From the IMG/VR virus record IMGVR_UViG_3300010885_009767, positions 1-22,396 of that record: a DNA stretch of 22,396 nt, one strand, 5' to 3'. The notes under the pieces are model-generated. The model ran no database searches, was not told the origin of the DNA, and saw only the letters and a list, made by a program, of their open reading frames with translations. Origin of the DNA: a virus. The translations under genes were made by a program, and so were the position numbers. Position 1 is the stretch's first letter; every line of letters starts with the position of its first letter. Positions 1 through 6,801 of the stretch are shown here, in pieces.

Positions 1-71
1 GATTCACCTACTTGTGTCGTGTTAGAGTCACGACTGACTACTTGCTGTCTTAATTGCGATGTAAAGATAAT

Positions 72-100
72 GAAAGTTATTTTATTTTATTGCCATCCAA
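72..100 (-). promoter_or_regulatory. Possible promoter inside the 3' end of the HNH gene
   Basis: On the minus strand a TTG (98-100) is followed 18 nt later by TAACTTTC (72-79), one mismatch from the Bacteroidota -7 consensus TAnnTTTG. A second near match, TATCTTTA, lies at 62-69. If real, it would restart transcription for genes left of the window, where the major capsid gene might lie, after the terminator at 678-705. The match is imperfect and could be chance in AT-rich DNA. Confidence 0.3.
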
Positions 101-660
101 TTATCTGAAACTGAATCTTGAAGTTCAGCAACATCGTTTGGTCTATAATCAATCTCGTTCTTATTTGATTTCTCAAGATTACAAGACTTACATAGCACTT
201 GAAGATTCTCAATACATAATTCCAATTCAATGAACTTTGACCTTGGCTTTATGTGGTCAATATGAAACTCTCCTTTTATTTCTCCGCATTTCATACAGCA
301 TCGACCGTGCTTATACAGAACTTTTCTTCTTAATGAAATCCATGCCTTTGATTTGTAGAAGTTTGTGTATGCTTTCTTCTCGTGCTTACCAAGGTCAATG
401 TATTGCTTAGTAGGTTTGATGCTTTCAAAAGTTAGATTGTTGGCTCTGAATTGTTTTACTATCCATTCAATATAATCACCCTCAACTGAATTTGAAGAAA
501 GTCTTGCGTAATCGTAGACAAGTTCTTTTTTGTTACTACTCCTTGTCTTGATTTTATTTATAATCAAAACTTGATGCAACCTATCAAAGCAATCATCAAG
601 CACAGTAACACCATGCAGTTTCATTAACCTTGTATCGAACTTGTATTTGTTGAATTTCAT
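82..660 (-). CDS. HNH endonuclease (probable free-standing homing endonuclease)
   Basis: The 192-aa protein has a C-terminal HNH nuclease domain at about residues 118-165. A zinc-knuckle pair C122-x2-C125 and C157-x2-C160 brackets the catalytic H133-I-D135-H136 segment, and N152 supplies the usual asparagine. HNH proteins of this kind make nicks or double-strand breaks in DNA using a metal in a beta-beta-alpha fold. The first 90 residues are unrecognised and may bind DNA. The gene is visibly more AT-rich (about one third GC in a sampled line) than the head genes beside it. It starts 17 nt after the terminator that ends the scaffold transcript, so it looks like an insertion rather than part of the head operon. 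A packaging-associated HNH is the alternative, but those usually sit beside the terminase, which is 14 kb away. Confidence 0.88.
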   Translation of the reverse strand: MKFNKYKFDTRLMKLHGVTVLDDCFDRLHQVLIINKIKTRSSNKKELVYDYARLSSNSVEGDYIEWIVKQFRANNLTFESIKPTKQYIDLGKHEKKAYTNFYKSKAWISLRRKVLYKHGRCCMKCGEIKGEFHIDHIKPRSKFIELELCIENLQVLCKSCNLEKSNKNEIDYRPNDVAELQDSVSDNWMAIK

Positions 661-677
661 AGGGTGATTTTTTAGTC

Positions 678-705
678 AAAAAAAGGGCAACATTTCTGCT
701 GCCCC
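678..705 (-). terminator. Intrinsic terminator after the scaffold gene
   Basis: Read on the minus strand, GGGCAGC (704-698) pairs with GTTGCCC (691-685) around the loop AGAAAT, with one G-U pair. A run of seven T (684-678) follows directly. It lies 36 nt after the scaffold stop codon and just before the HNH gene. This marks the end of the head-gene transcript. Confidence 0.85.
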
Positions 706-740
706 TTCTCAAACCACAATCCACAAAGCAGTCAAATATA

Positions 741-1562
741 CTATAATCCTAAGAACCGAGGGTTGACAGTTCTTGTTTTTTGTTCCGATGCTGGCGGTGC
801 TTGGAATGTCGGCTTGGCATTGTTTCCAAACGACTTCCCTGCGTGAGGGTTCTTCTGAATAATTCCTGCATCGGTAGCCTCCTTGAGTAACACCTCTGAG
901 ATAGCAAGAAACTGACCAGCCTTGGCAGTTGACTTCAACCGCTCTCCTGAAGTCTTATCCTTCATGATAGGGCTACCATCTTCTTCAAGGTCGATGACGT
1001 ACTTATCGGCAATCACCGACTTGAAACCACGAATAGTGATTTCACTAACGGACGGATCAAGTTTAATAGCTGATAATTCTTTCTCGAATACCGAGTTGAT
1101 GGTTGATGCTTTCTGATCGGTCTTCACTTTCTCCTTGTACTGGTCGAACTGAGAGATAGCATCCTGCCTCGCTCCGTCAAGTTCTGCTGACTTCTTTTCA
1201 AGGCTTGTGTATTTCTTCTCCCACTCTTTAATGACAGCCTCAGAACCGTTCCCTGATGCTCTGCTCTCCCATTCTGCCTTCTGTGCTTCGAATGACTCCT
1301 TAGCCTTCTCTGATGCTCCACGAATAACGTCCTCAATTTTTTTATCCTTGAAGTCTTCCTCGGTCAATACAACACCGAACGGCTCGAATGACTTACGTGC
1401 TACGTTGGCAATACTGCCCGTTACTCTTCCTATCTTAGAGGACAGTTCCTCTGACTTTATCCACGCTGCCGTGAACTTTTCCTTTGCCTCCTCCACCGTT
1501 TCTGCGTCGCTTAGGTTTAGGAATTTCAGTAACTCCAATGCTTCGTTCTCTTTGAGTGCCAT
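741..1562 (-). CDS. Phage scaffold-like coiled-coil protein
   Basis: The 273-aa protein is highly charged and mostly helical. It has a Lys/Glu-rich coiled-coil stretch at about residues 75-155 (AKESFEAQKAEW, KKYTSLEKKSAELDG) and a Pro/Asn-rich tail (KPTFQAPPASEQKTRTVNP). Capsid scaffolding proteins show this build: a helical rod that shapes the procapsid and a short C-terminal capsid-binding end. Its place directly after portal and MuF-like genes supports the call. There is no obvious protease triad, so it is not clearly a protease-scaffold fusion. The ATG start gives MALKENEALELL and overlaps the preceding small gene by 128 nt. The major capsid protein normally follows scaffold, but here a terminator and an HNH gene follow. 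The family call is by composition and position, not by a conserved motif. Confidence 0.7.
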   Translation of the reverse strand: MALKENEALELLKFLNLSDAETVEEAKEKFTAAWIKSEELSSKIGRVTGSIANVARKSFEPFGVVLTEEDFKDKKIEDVIRGASEKAKESFEAQKAEWESRASGNGSEAVIKEWEKKYTSLEKKSAELDGARQDAISQFDQYKEKVKTDQKASTINSVFEKELSAIKLDPSVSEITIRGFKSVIADKYVIDLEEDGSPIMKDKTSGERLKSTAKAGQFLAISEVLLKEATDAGIIQKNPHAGKSFGNNAKPTFQAPPASEQKTRTVNPRFLGL

Positions 1563-1677
1563 AGTTTAATTCAATTGGTTTAAGTTCAATTTCACGACCG
1601 CCATTCTTGAACAGCAGTTCAGCAACCATAGGGGATGCTTTCTTTATTGTGCCGTCAGGCATGACGATTATCTTCAC
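1435..1677 (-). CDS. Small phage protein, long overlap with scaffold gene
   Basis: This 80-aa frame begins with GTG (1675-1677); an ATG five codons on (1660-1662) is the alternative start. The first 40 residues (KIIVMPDGTIKKASPMVAELL) look like a genuine compact domain and resemble small proteins I recall beside head genes in Bacteroidota phages. The last 40 residues lie over the scaffold start in another frame and are very basic (KPKRRRNGGGGKGK), so they may be overprinted rather than selected sequence. The gene sits 34 nt after the MuF-like gene and is the only thing between that gene and scaffold. Its function is unknown; a small head-associated protein is the likeliest guess. The frame needed to join scaffold would be +1, so a programmed fusion is not suggested. 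Confidence 0.6.
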   Translation of the reverse strand: MKIIVMPDGTIKKASPMVAELLFKNGGREIELKPIELNYGTQRERSIGVTEIPKPKRRRNGGGGKGKVHGSVDKVRGTVL

Positions 1678-1711
1678 TTGACGAAGTTACGATTTATTTG
1701 ATTCTGTACTA

Positions 1712-2623
1712 TTATTGAATGTAACCTTCTGCCTTCGCTCTTGCTATGACTTCGGGTGGCACTCTCTTCAGTTCGAGAGGTAGTAACAAGTGCCGACAGT
1801 TCCAGCCACCAAGGAAGGTGAATATACTCTTGGAGTCCGTCCCTTCAATCTCTCCTGCCCACGTTCCGTTCTTAATGTCATTCAGTCCTCCTGCGTTCTG
1901 TCCGCTGCCCCATGCTGCTATCTCATCACGATGGAATACTTCGCCCTCCCTGTGCTGGCAGAACGGTCTTGTCGTTGGTATCTCACCACCGGCATAACGG
2001 AAGAATTGAATATCTAACTTCTCGGATACTACGACTGAATAGGAGCGATCTGATACCGCCTGTGCTGTTGTTGCCGTTGTCTTGATGTTGGCCAACAGTC
2101 TACCGTCTGCCTTATCGTTACCGAGCAGCACCGTTTCAAGAGCCTTGACCATTTGAGAGAGGGGCGCACGGGCAGCTACGTTAGATGTAAGCTGCTCAAG
2201 GAATGGAAGGGTGACGTTATTACGTAGCCCTGTGCCGATAAAAGCATCGATAGCGTTTGTCTTGGTTAATTGCAGTAGTGCTTTCTGTGCGGAGGTAGGC
2301 TCGAAAGATTGGTCGAACTTCTTGGCGATGTCGTTAGTAAGTTTAATCCCTTCGTCAATGCCATTGAGAAACGTCTTAACAGCATCCTGATACTCCGCTC
2401 CGGCAAGTAACTTATTCAGCCTTTCTCCTATCGCTCCGATTCGTTTGATGTTGTCATCTGTCTGCAAGATGTTACCATCAGCATCTACATCAAAGGAGTT
2501 GATTATAGGGGCAATCTCTCGCCATACCTTTAGCTGTATGCGTGTCGCTTCCGTTGCTAAGTTCTCAGGCGTAGCCTCAAACAGAGCAATCTTCTTCTTA
2601 GCGAGTTCCTCAAGCGATGCCAT
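1712..2623 (-). CDS. MuF-like minor head (head morphogenesis) protein
   Basis: The 303-aa protein has a helical N-terminal two thirds and a C-terminal module typical of the phage Mu gpF / SPP1 gp7 family. TRPFCQHREGEVFHRDEI at about residues 218-235 carries the R-x-F-C....G..F pattern, and GGWNCRH at about 272-278 is the conserved terminal box. Proteins of this family bind the portal and are carried into the head, acting in head assembly or DNA ejection. It follows the portal gene with a 14-nt overlap, the standard partnership. The C222 and C276/H278 pattern could bind a metal. No toxin domain, as seen in some MuF polymorphic-toxin fusions, is present. Confidence 0.87.
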   Translation of the reverse strand: MASLEELAKKKIALFEATPENLATEATRIQLKVWREIAPIINSFDVDADGNILQTDDNIKRIGAIGERLNKLLAGAEYQDAVKTFLNGIDEGIKLTNDIAKKFDQSFEPTSAQKALLQLTKTNAIDAFIGTGLRNNVTLPFLEQLTSNVAARAPLSQMVKALETVLLGNDKADGRLLANIKTTATTAQAVSDRSYSVVVSEKLDIQFFRYAGGEIPTTRPFCQHREGEVFHRDEIAAWGSGQNAGGLNDIKNGTWAGEIEGTDSKSIFTFLGGWNCRHLLLPLELKRVPPEVIARAKAEGYIQ

Positions 2624-4520
2624 TCAGTAAGTTCTGTTGGGCTTGTTGTATTGGATCGAGTACCTCACGCACCTTGCTTACCGCTGCCTCACGTAGGAGC
2701 GTTACTTGCTCCGACATCGGTAAGCTGATGAAGGTAGGGTTGTCGGTTGTTGGTACAAAATCCCTCATTAACTCCATGATAAGCTGCGGTGCTGATTGGT
2801 GGAGTACGTCTTGCCATTTCTCAACCGTTCCGTTTACTATCCTTGCCAGCACATCAGCACTACTCATAAGGAGTAACTCATCAGCGTTGACAATCAATTC
2901 ATAGATAGCAGAACTCTGGTCATCGGTGTAGTTGACCGCCTTGATGTAGTTATACACGTTGGCATAGGTCACCGCCGGAGGCACACCAGCCTTGATACCT
3001 TCGCTGATTAGTGCGAGATAATCGGAAGGTGTACTAATGTCGAATGAGGTAGGATAGACAAGTGTCACCCCTCCGAAGTATTCGCCATATCGCATCTTAC
3101 CCATTGTGACAAGGCAAAACTCATAGATTGAAAATAGTTGATCAGAAATGGGCTTGACAAAAGCGTACAATGCCCTCATCTTATTGAGTGATCCTGTCGC
3201 TGTGGATGCCTCTCCTATCGTTCCTGTTGAGTCGGAAGATGGAAGGTGAAGTATCTGTCTTGACTTGGCAATGTGTGAGTCTATCTCTGTCCGTAGGAAA
3301 TTGAGAGTATCCATCGGAGGACTAACAAACTTCATGTAGTCACCGGATAGACCGCTGTCACCTTCGCTCATTGAAGTTTTAGGCTTTACAAGTAGCATAC
3401 CTGTTGGGCTGAATCGGCTCTTGACACCAGCACCAGAACAAGATGGACAGGTGCGGTAACCGCCTCCGATAGCATCGAAGACTTGACCTGAGTCACATCT
3501 GTTACCTTCACGGTCTGTGAACTCACATATCTCACCAAGGGCAACCATGAACGGAAATGCCGATGTTGCCTTGCTCATCTGAAGGTAAGACTCATCAAGC
3601 ACTACCTGATCGAGTAGAGGAACTGCGGTAGTGAATGGTGACTGGAATAGTAACTCACTACCTATCATCTGAGGTGTACCCATCAACTTCTTGCACGGCA
3701 CATAACCAAGGTCGTGAGTGAAGTATAGTACAGGCTCACCAAAGGTCATATCTGCTTTCTTTCCTATCTGCTCGATTCTCCAAATGTTGGTGTCATCGTA
3801 TAGTTCGAGAATGATACCACTCTCTTCGCTCTTAGAGCCATTCTTAACGACTGACTTATCTTCATCGAGGACTAAGTACCACTCATCCAATTCCTGCCCT
3901 ACAATACGCTTGCATGAATAGTATGAAGGCATCGGCTTGATAAGGTTATTCGATAACCCCATCTCTTCGCTGTTGTTATCCATGCTCATATCAAAGTCTT
4001 CCGGCTCGATGGCGATAATACCGTTCGGGTCAATCAGCTTCAATGTTGGCAATAGTGATTTGATGAACGACTCAAGAGAGCCGAACTTATCAATTTCGTT
4101 ATTGACGAACTGCTGGAAGGTATCCTCACCGAACCGCTCGTCTGTTTCAGCGTTGTACTTAATGCTCCAGTTCTGATCGGCAAAGGCACGGGAGATGGTG
4201 GAGCGGAAGTCTTCAAACACATTCAGAGTCGATGGCTTGTAGTTCGCCTTGATGTACTCCGCTTGAGCGTCTGTCTGATTCGGTGCACGGACAGAGAGAA
4301 GATGCTCAGGGTAGACATCAGCACGGGCGTGAGGTAGAATAGAATCGTACAGCAGGGCTGCGAAGTTATAACCTTCCCAGTATTCGGGATATGGCAACAC
4401 TCCTACTCTGCGCTTGCTGATGTAGTTGGTCGCTGACTGTGCCTCTGCGTTCTTATGCGCCTTGGTACGTGCTGCGAACTTGCCTACTATCTTATTGATT
4501 TCTTCTACCGTTAGTGCCAT
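2610..4520 (-). CDS. Phage portal protein with an embedded zinc-like motif
   Basis: At 636 aa this has the size expected of a portal that forms the dodecameric DNA gate at one head vertex. Position supports the call: a MuF-like gene and a scaffold-like gene follow. Portal-like content includes the Pro-rich N-terminal region around VLPYPEYWEGYNFAALLYDS (41-60) and the segment SRQILHLPSSDSTGTIGEAST (420-440), like the portal region before the long spine helix. Unusually, residues 332-365 carry C332-x9-C342-x15-C358-PS-C361-SGAG. The final part matches the DnaJ-type CxxCxGxG knuckle, so the loop probably binds zinc. The ATG start comes 3 nt after the stop of the 39-aa gene. No search was possible, so the family is inferred from length, context and these segments. 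Confidence 0.82.
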   Translation of the reverse strand: MALTVEEINKIVGKFAARTKAHKNAEAQSATNYISKRRVGVLPYPEYWEGYNFAALLYDSILPHARADVYPEHLLSVRAPNQTDAQAEYIKANYKPSTLNVFEDFRSTISRAFADQNWSIKYNAETDERFGEDTFQQFVNNEIDKFGSLESFIKSLLPTLKLIDPNGIIAIEPEDFDMSMDNNSEEMGLSNNLIKPMPSYYSCKRIVGQELDEWYLVLDEDKSVVKNGSKSEESGIILELYDDTNIWRIEQIGKKADMTFGEPVLYFTHDLGYVPCKKLMGTPQMIGSELLFQSPFTTAVPLLDQVVLDESYLQMSKATSAFPFMVALGEICEFTDREGNRCDSGQVFDAIGGGYRTCPSCSGAGVKSRFSPTGMLLVKPKTSMSEGDSGLSGDYMKFVSPPMDTLNFLRTEIDSHIAKSRQILHLPSSDSTGTIGEASTATGSLNKMRALYAFVKPISDQLFSIYEFCLVTMGKMRYGEYFGGVTLVYPTSFDISTPSDYLALISEGIKAGVPPAVTYANVYNYIKAVNYTDDQSSAIYELIVNADELLLMSSADVLARIVNGTVEKWQDVLHQSAPQLIMELMRDFVPTTDNPTFISLPMSEQVTLLREAAVSKVREVLDPIQQAQQNLLNGIA

Positions 4521-4523
4521 CTC

Positions 4524-4643
4524 TTATGCTGCTTTTTTCAAGTCATTTAATGCCGTTCCGGTTGTCGCACCAGCCCAGTTGCTGCCACAGCGTTTACCGC
4601 CACAGCCTTTGATTGATTTTGTTGATGTCTTCAGTGCTTTCAT
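4524..4643 (-). CDS. 39-aa Cys-containing peptide before portal
   Basis: This short frame fills the gap between the methyltransferase and the portal. Its ATG (4641-4643) lies one base after the methyltransferase TGA, and its TAA (4524-4526) ends 3 nt before the portal ATG. The peptide starts MKALKTSTKSIKGCGGKRCG and ends ALNDLKKAA. It is strongly basic, with two cysteines in a CGGKRCG loop. The exact fit and tight coupling are the evidence that it is translated. Function is unknown; being basic and beside the portal, it might be a small head- or DNA-associated protein. Confidence 0.68.
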   Translation of the reverse strand: MKALKTSTKSIKGCGGKRCGSNWAGATTGTALNDLKKAA

Positions 4644-4644
4644 T

Positions 4645-5232
4645 TCAGGCGAAGTTACGATGTAAGATGGACAATCCCCGACCTTCGGGAGTGTTTAATG
4701 TAACGGTGTTATAACCGAATGCTTTAGCATACTCAACAAGGTGGCGAGGGTCATCGAGGTGGATGGTATCGTGATAGACGAACACACCACCATGGGAGAG
4801 TAACCGCTCAAGTACCTTGAACTCAGGTAAGATGTTATCCCACGAATGGTCACCGTCAACAAAGATAAGGTCGAAGTGGTTAGGCATCATCTTAGCGCAC
4901 TTGTTGATTGAAGTACCGAGAACGAACTCAATCACCTTGCCGTTGGTATTCTCCATCATCGCCTTGGTATCTTCTACCCTGTAATCGTTGATGTCAACAC
5001 CGATGTATTGACCGCCGTGTGGTAGTGCCTCAATGATAGACTTCGTTGTTTCACCCTCGAACACACCTACTTCAAGCACCGTCATCACACGGCTCATCTT
5101 TATCAGTGACCCGATAAACTTACCTACTTCGTCTTCTGAGTTCCACCCGTGACGGGCTGGCTCATTGAAGGTAGGTGTAGTTACAATAGCATCCTTCTTA
5201 GGTCTTCCGACCTTCTTCTTATCGTTTAGCAT
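4645..5232 (-). CDS. Class I SAM-dependent methyltransferase
   Basis: The protein has a Rossmann-type methyltransferase core. Motif I is LEVGVFEGETT, the acidic end of strand 2 is YIGVDIND, and the segment IFVDGDHSWDNILPEF followed by GGVFVYHDT is typical of the Methyltransf_24 group. Members are often found in glycan and polysaccharide clusters, where they methylate sugars. I chose the ATG at 5230-5232 (195 aa), which overlaps the glycosyltransferase by 14 nt. An upstream ATG at 5272-5274 would add 14 residues and a 56-nt overlap. The N-terminus has a basic KKVGRPKK stretch like an AT hook, so DNA binding is possible. Its pairing with a glycosyltransferase favours a sugar or glycosylated-protein substrate over DNA, and no DNA-methylase DPPY/NPPY motif is visible. 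Confidence 0.83.
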   Translation of the reverse strand: MLNDKKKVGRPKKDAIVTTPTFNEPARHGWNSEDEVGKFIGSLIKMSRVMTVLEVGVFEGETTKSIIEALPHGGQYIGVDINDYRVEDTKAMMENTNGKVIEFVLGTSINKCAKMMPNHFDLIFVDGDHSWDNILPEFKVLERLLSHGGVFVYHDTIHLDDPRHLVEYAKAFGYNTVTLNTPEGRGLSILHRNFA

Positions 5233-6169
5233 CAGCGTGTTTTTGTTCAGTAATTCGTACAATAGTAAATTCATGGTGAAGGTTTAACTTCCTCATGTTA
5301 ATCTTTAACAGCCTATCCAACCACTCGGTGTAGAATCGTGGTGTAAATCCTGCCCCTCCGTAGTATGACTGAAGGTAGAAGTTATCGGTCACCTGTTGGA
5401 AGGTTAACCCTCGGTGCATGGCGAAGTGGATGAAGCCCGATTCAGAACCTTGCACCCTGCCTTCGTTCTTATAGCCGGGATCGATACCAGCAAGGCACAG
5501 AGCGATGTTCATGTATAACTCATCAGGCTGCCCACCCCCCCACTTCATCCGTAGCTTCTCTGTTGGTATCTGATTGGTCGTGTATAGCGTCTTAGCGATG
5601 TCATACAGCTTGGCTGCCTCCTTGCCCATCGTGATGAATTGAAGGCTGCTGTTGATGGCTGGCAGGATTGCATCTGAGTCGAGTTTGTATCGCTCCCAAA
5701 TGTCATCCGCCCAAGCCCATTGCATAGAAGGTATTACTCGCCCTTGGTCGATTGTGTGGTAGCCTACGCAATGACTCACGTAAGGTCTTCCGGTTGCTAT
5801 CAGTTCATCCAATAAAGGAGTGATATCCTTAACGGCGATAGCATCAACATCAAGGTATAGATTGTGCTTGTATGGTAGGTAGTCGTACAGACTTACTTTG
5901 AGTTTGCCCGGATCGAACTTGTCTTCTGTGAATAGGTCGTTGTTGTCAACTTCCTTAATCTCATCAATGAACCGATGAAGATCGCAAGATGAAGTAGCGG
6001 TGACGTAGTTATCAACGAATAGCGTGATGTGGATATGAGGATTGAATGATTTGATACTGAAGGCAAGGTTATAGGCAGCCCAGTAATACCCTCTTTTCCC
6101 AAACGCAAACAGCACCACCCCTGCCGAAGTAGGAGTAGTGCCATTGTGTAGAGTTTGGTCGTTAGTCAT
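5219..6169 (-). CDS. Glycosyltransferase, GT-A fold (GT8-like)
   Basis: The 316-aa protein starts at the ATG 6167-6169, which overlaps the preceding TGA as TGATG; a TTG one codon upstream is less likely. It begins with a nucleotide-sugar fold (GVVLFAFGKRGYYWAAYNLAFSIK, about 18-40, then HITLFVDN). It has a DxD metal-binding motif in LYLDVDAIAVKD (D107-V-D109), as expected for GT-A enzymes that use UDP- or GDP-sugars with a divalent metal. WGGGQPDELYMNIAL near 210-225 resembles the acceptor-side region of GT8 relatives. No signal peptide or membrane span is seen, so it should act in the cytoplasm. It is transcribed with the tail-tube-like gene upstream and the methyltransferase downstream, which suggests it glycosylates a virion protein or a host surface precursor. 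Confidence 0.82.
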   Translation of the reverse strand: MTNDQTLHNGTTPTSAGVVLFAFGKRGYYWAAYNLAFSIKSFNPHIHITLFVDNYVTATSSCDLHRFIDEIKEVDNNDLFTEDKFDPGKLKVSLYDYLPYKHNLYLDVDAIAVKDITPLLDELIATGRPYVSHCVGYHTIDQGRVIPSMQWAWADDIWERYKLDSDAILPAINSSLQFITMGKEAAKLYDIAKTLYTTNQIPTEKLRMKWGGGQPDELYMNIALCLAGIDPGYKNEGRVQGSESGFIHFAMHRGLTFQQVTDNFYLQSYYGGAGFTPRFYTEWLDRLLKINMRKLNLHHEFTIVRITEQKHADAKR

Positions 6170-6708
6170 CAAGCAAAGATTCCAGCAGGTGCAGGTAACT
6201 GAGCAGGGATAGACTTAGAACGCCATGCAAATGTTACCTCGTAGCGTTGTAGTTCGTTGTTCTGCTCAGGGATAATGAACTGAGCGGAGGTAGTGATACC
6301 AACCGCAGGGTCAATCCATACAATCTTTCCTGAGTCGCAAGAATAAGCCATGATCCATCCGATACGTCTGTTGTTAACGTCATCCCAGAAGGTAGAGTTA
6401 GCATCAGTCACGTTAGCATCGTAGAGCGTAGCTGTACGGTCTTCGTTGATACGGATTGGAGTACCGCAACCGATAGGTGAGTCAACCGTTACTGGTGAGC
6501 CAGCAGGGAGAGCAAATCGGATGTCTTCGATAAGTTTAGCTGTTCCAGCATCAAGCAAAGCCTGTATCTCAACTGCTGAAGATGGATCTGCTACGGTCGT
6601 TCCGCAAGCCCCGATGATGATAGCGGAGATACCGCCGAGTTTATACTCCCCACAGTTAACCAAATCATGGCTAATAAGTGCGGAATCGCAATAAGATACG
6701 CATCCCAT
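6169..6708 (-). CDS. Putative tail tube / virion structural protein
   Basis: The 179-aa protein has no motif I can name. It opens with a Cys-rich segment (MGCVSYCDSALISHDLVNCGEYK) and continues with beta-rich, Thr/Ala-rich sequence, with WDDVNNRRIGWIMAYSCD near 108-125 and a C-terminal EVTFAWRSKSIPAQLPAP. Size, beta content and location among tail genes fit a major tail tube subunit, but this is inference. It follows a 93-nt gap with a promoter-like box, consistent with a need for high expression. The stop codon shares a base with the start of the glycosyltransferase gene (TGATG), so the two are translationally coupled. The alternative is a small baseplate or decoration protein. Confidence 0.5.
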   Translation of the reverse strand: MGCVSYCDSALISHDLVNCGEYKLGGISAIIIGACGTTVADPSSAVEIQALLDAGTAKLIEDIRFALPAGSPVTVDSPIGCGTPIRINEDRTATLYDANVTDANSTFWDDVNNRRIGWIMAYSCDSGKIVWIDPAVGITTSAQFIIPEQNNELQRYEVTFAWRSKSIPAQLPAPAGIFA

Positions 6709-6784
6709 TGTTGTAGTTGTTTAATCTGTTAGGTCGCTGTTGTACAGGTCGCTTCCTTGACACCTACGGGGCAATAAGACAAGT

Positions 6785-6792
6785 CAAAGATA
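6785..6792 (-). promoter_or_regulatory. Promoter-like -7 element before the tail-tube-like gene
   Basis: The 93-nt gap between the 538-aa tail gene and the 179-aa gene holds a perfect TAnnTTTG element (TATCTTTG on the minus strand). A TTTTG lies upstream with a spacer of only about 15 nt, shorter than the usual 17-23. Transcription would start near 6778, giving a leader of about 70 nt before the ATG at 6708. It would let the tube, glycosyltransferase, methyltransferase and head genes be boosted separately from the distal tail genes. Confidence 0.45.
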
Positions 6793-6801
6793 ATTAAATT
6801 T

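Noticed and set aside
17-34. GTCGTG / CACGAC hairpin with a 7-nt loop, resembling a tRNA anticodon arm
   Set aside because: The loop lacks the invariant U before an anticodon, and no D-arm or T-loop consensus is found around it. It has no T-run, so it is not a terminator either.
922-1569. Plus-strand frames over the scaffold gene
   Set aside because: They are Ser/Leu-rich mirror readings of a Lys/Glu-rich coiled coil and have no start context or gene-like composition.
1682-1693. 12-mer CGAAGTTACGAT shared with 4650-4661 as a regulatory repeat
   Set aside because: One copy is simply coding for the end of the methyltransferase, and neither has -33 partners. Two copies of a 12-mer in 22 kb of biased sequence is weak evidence.
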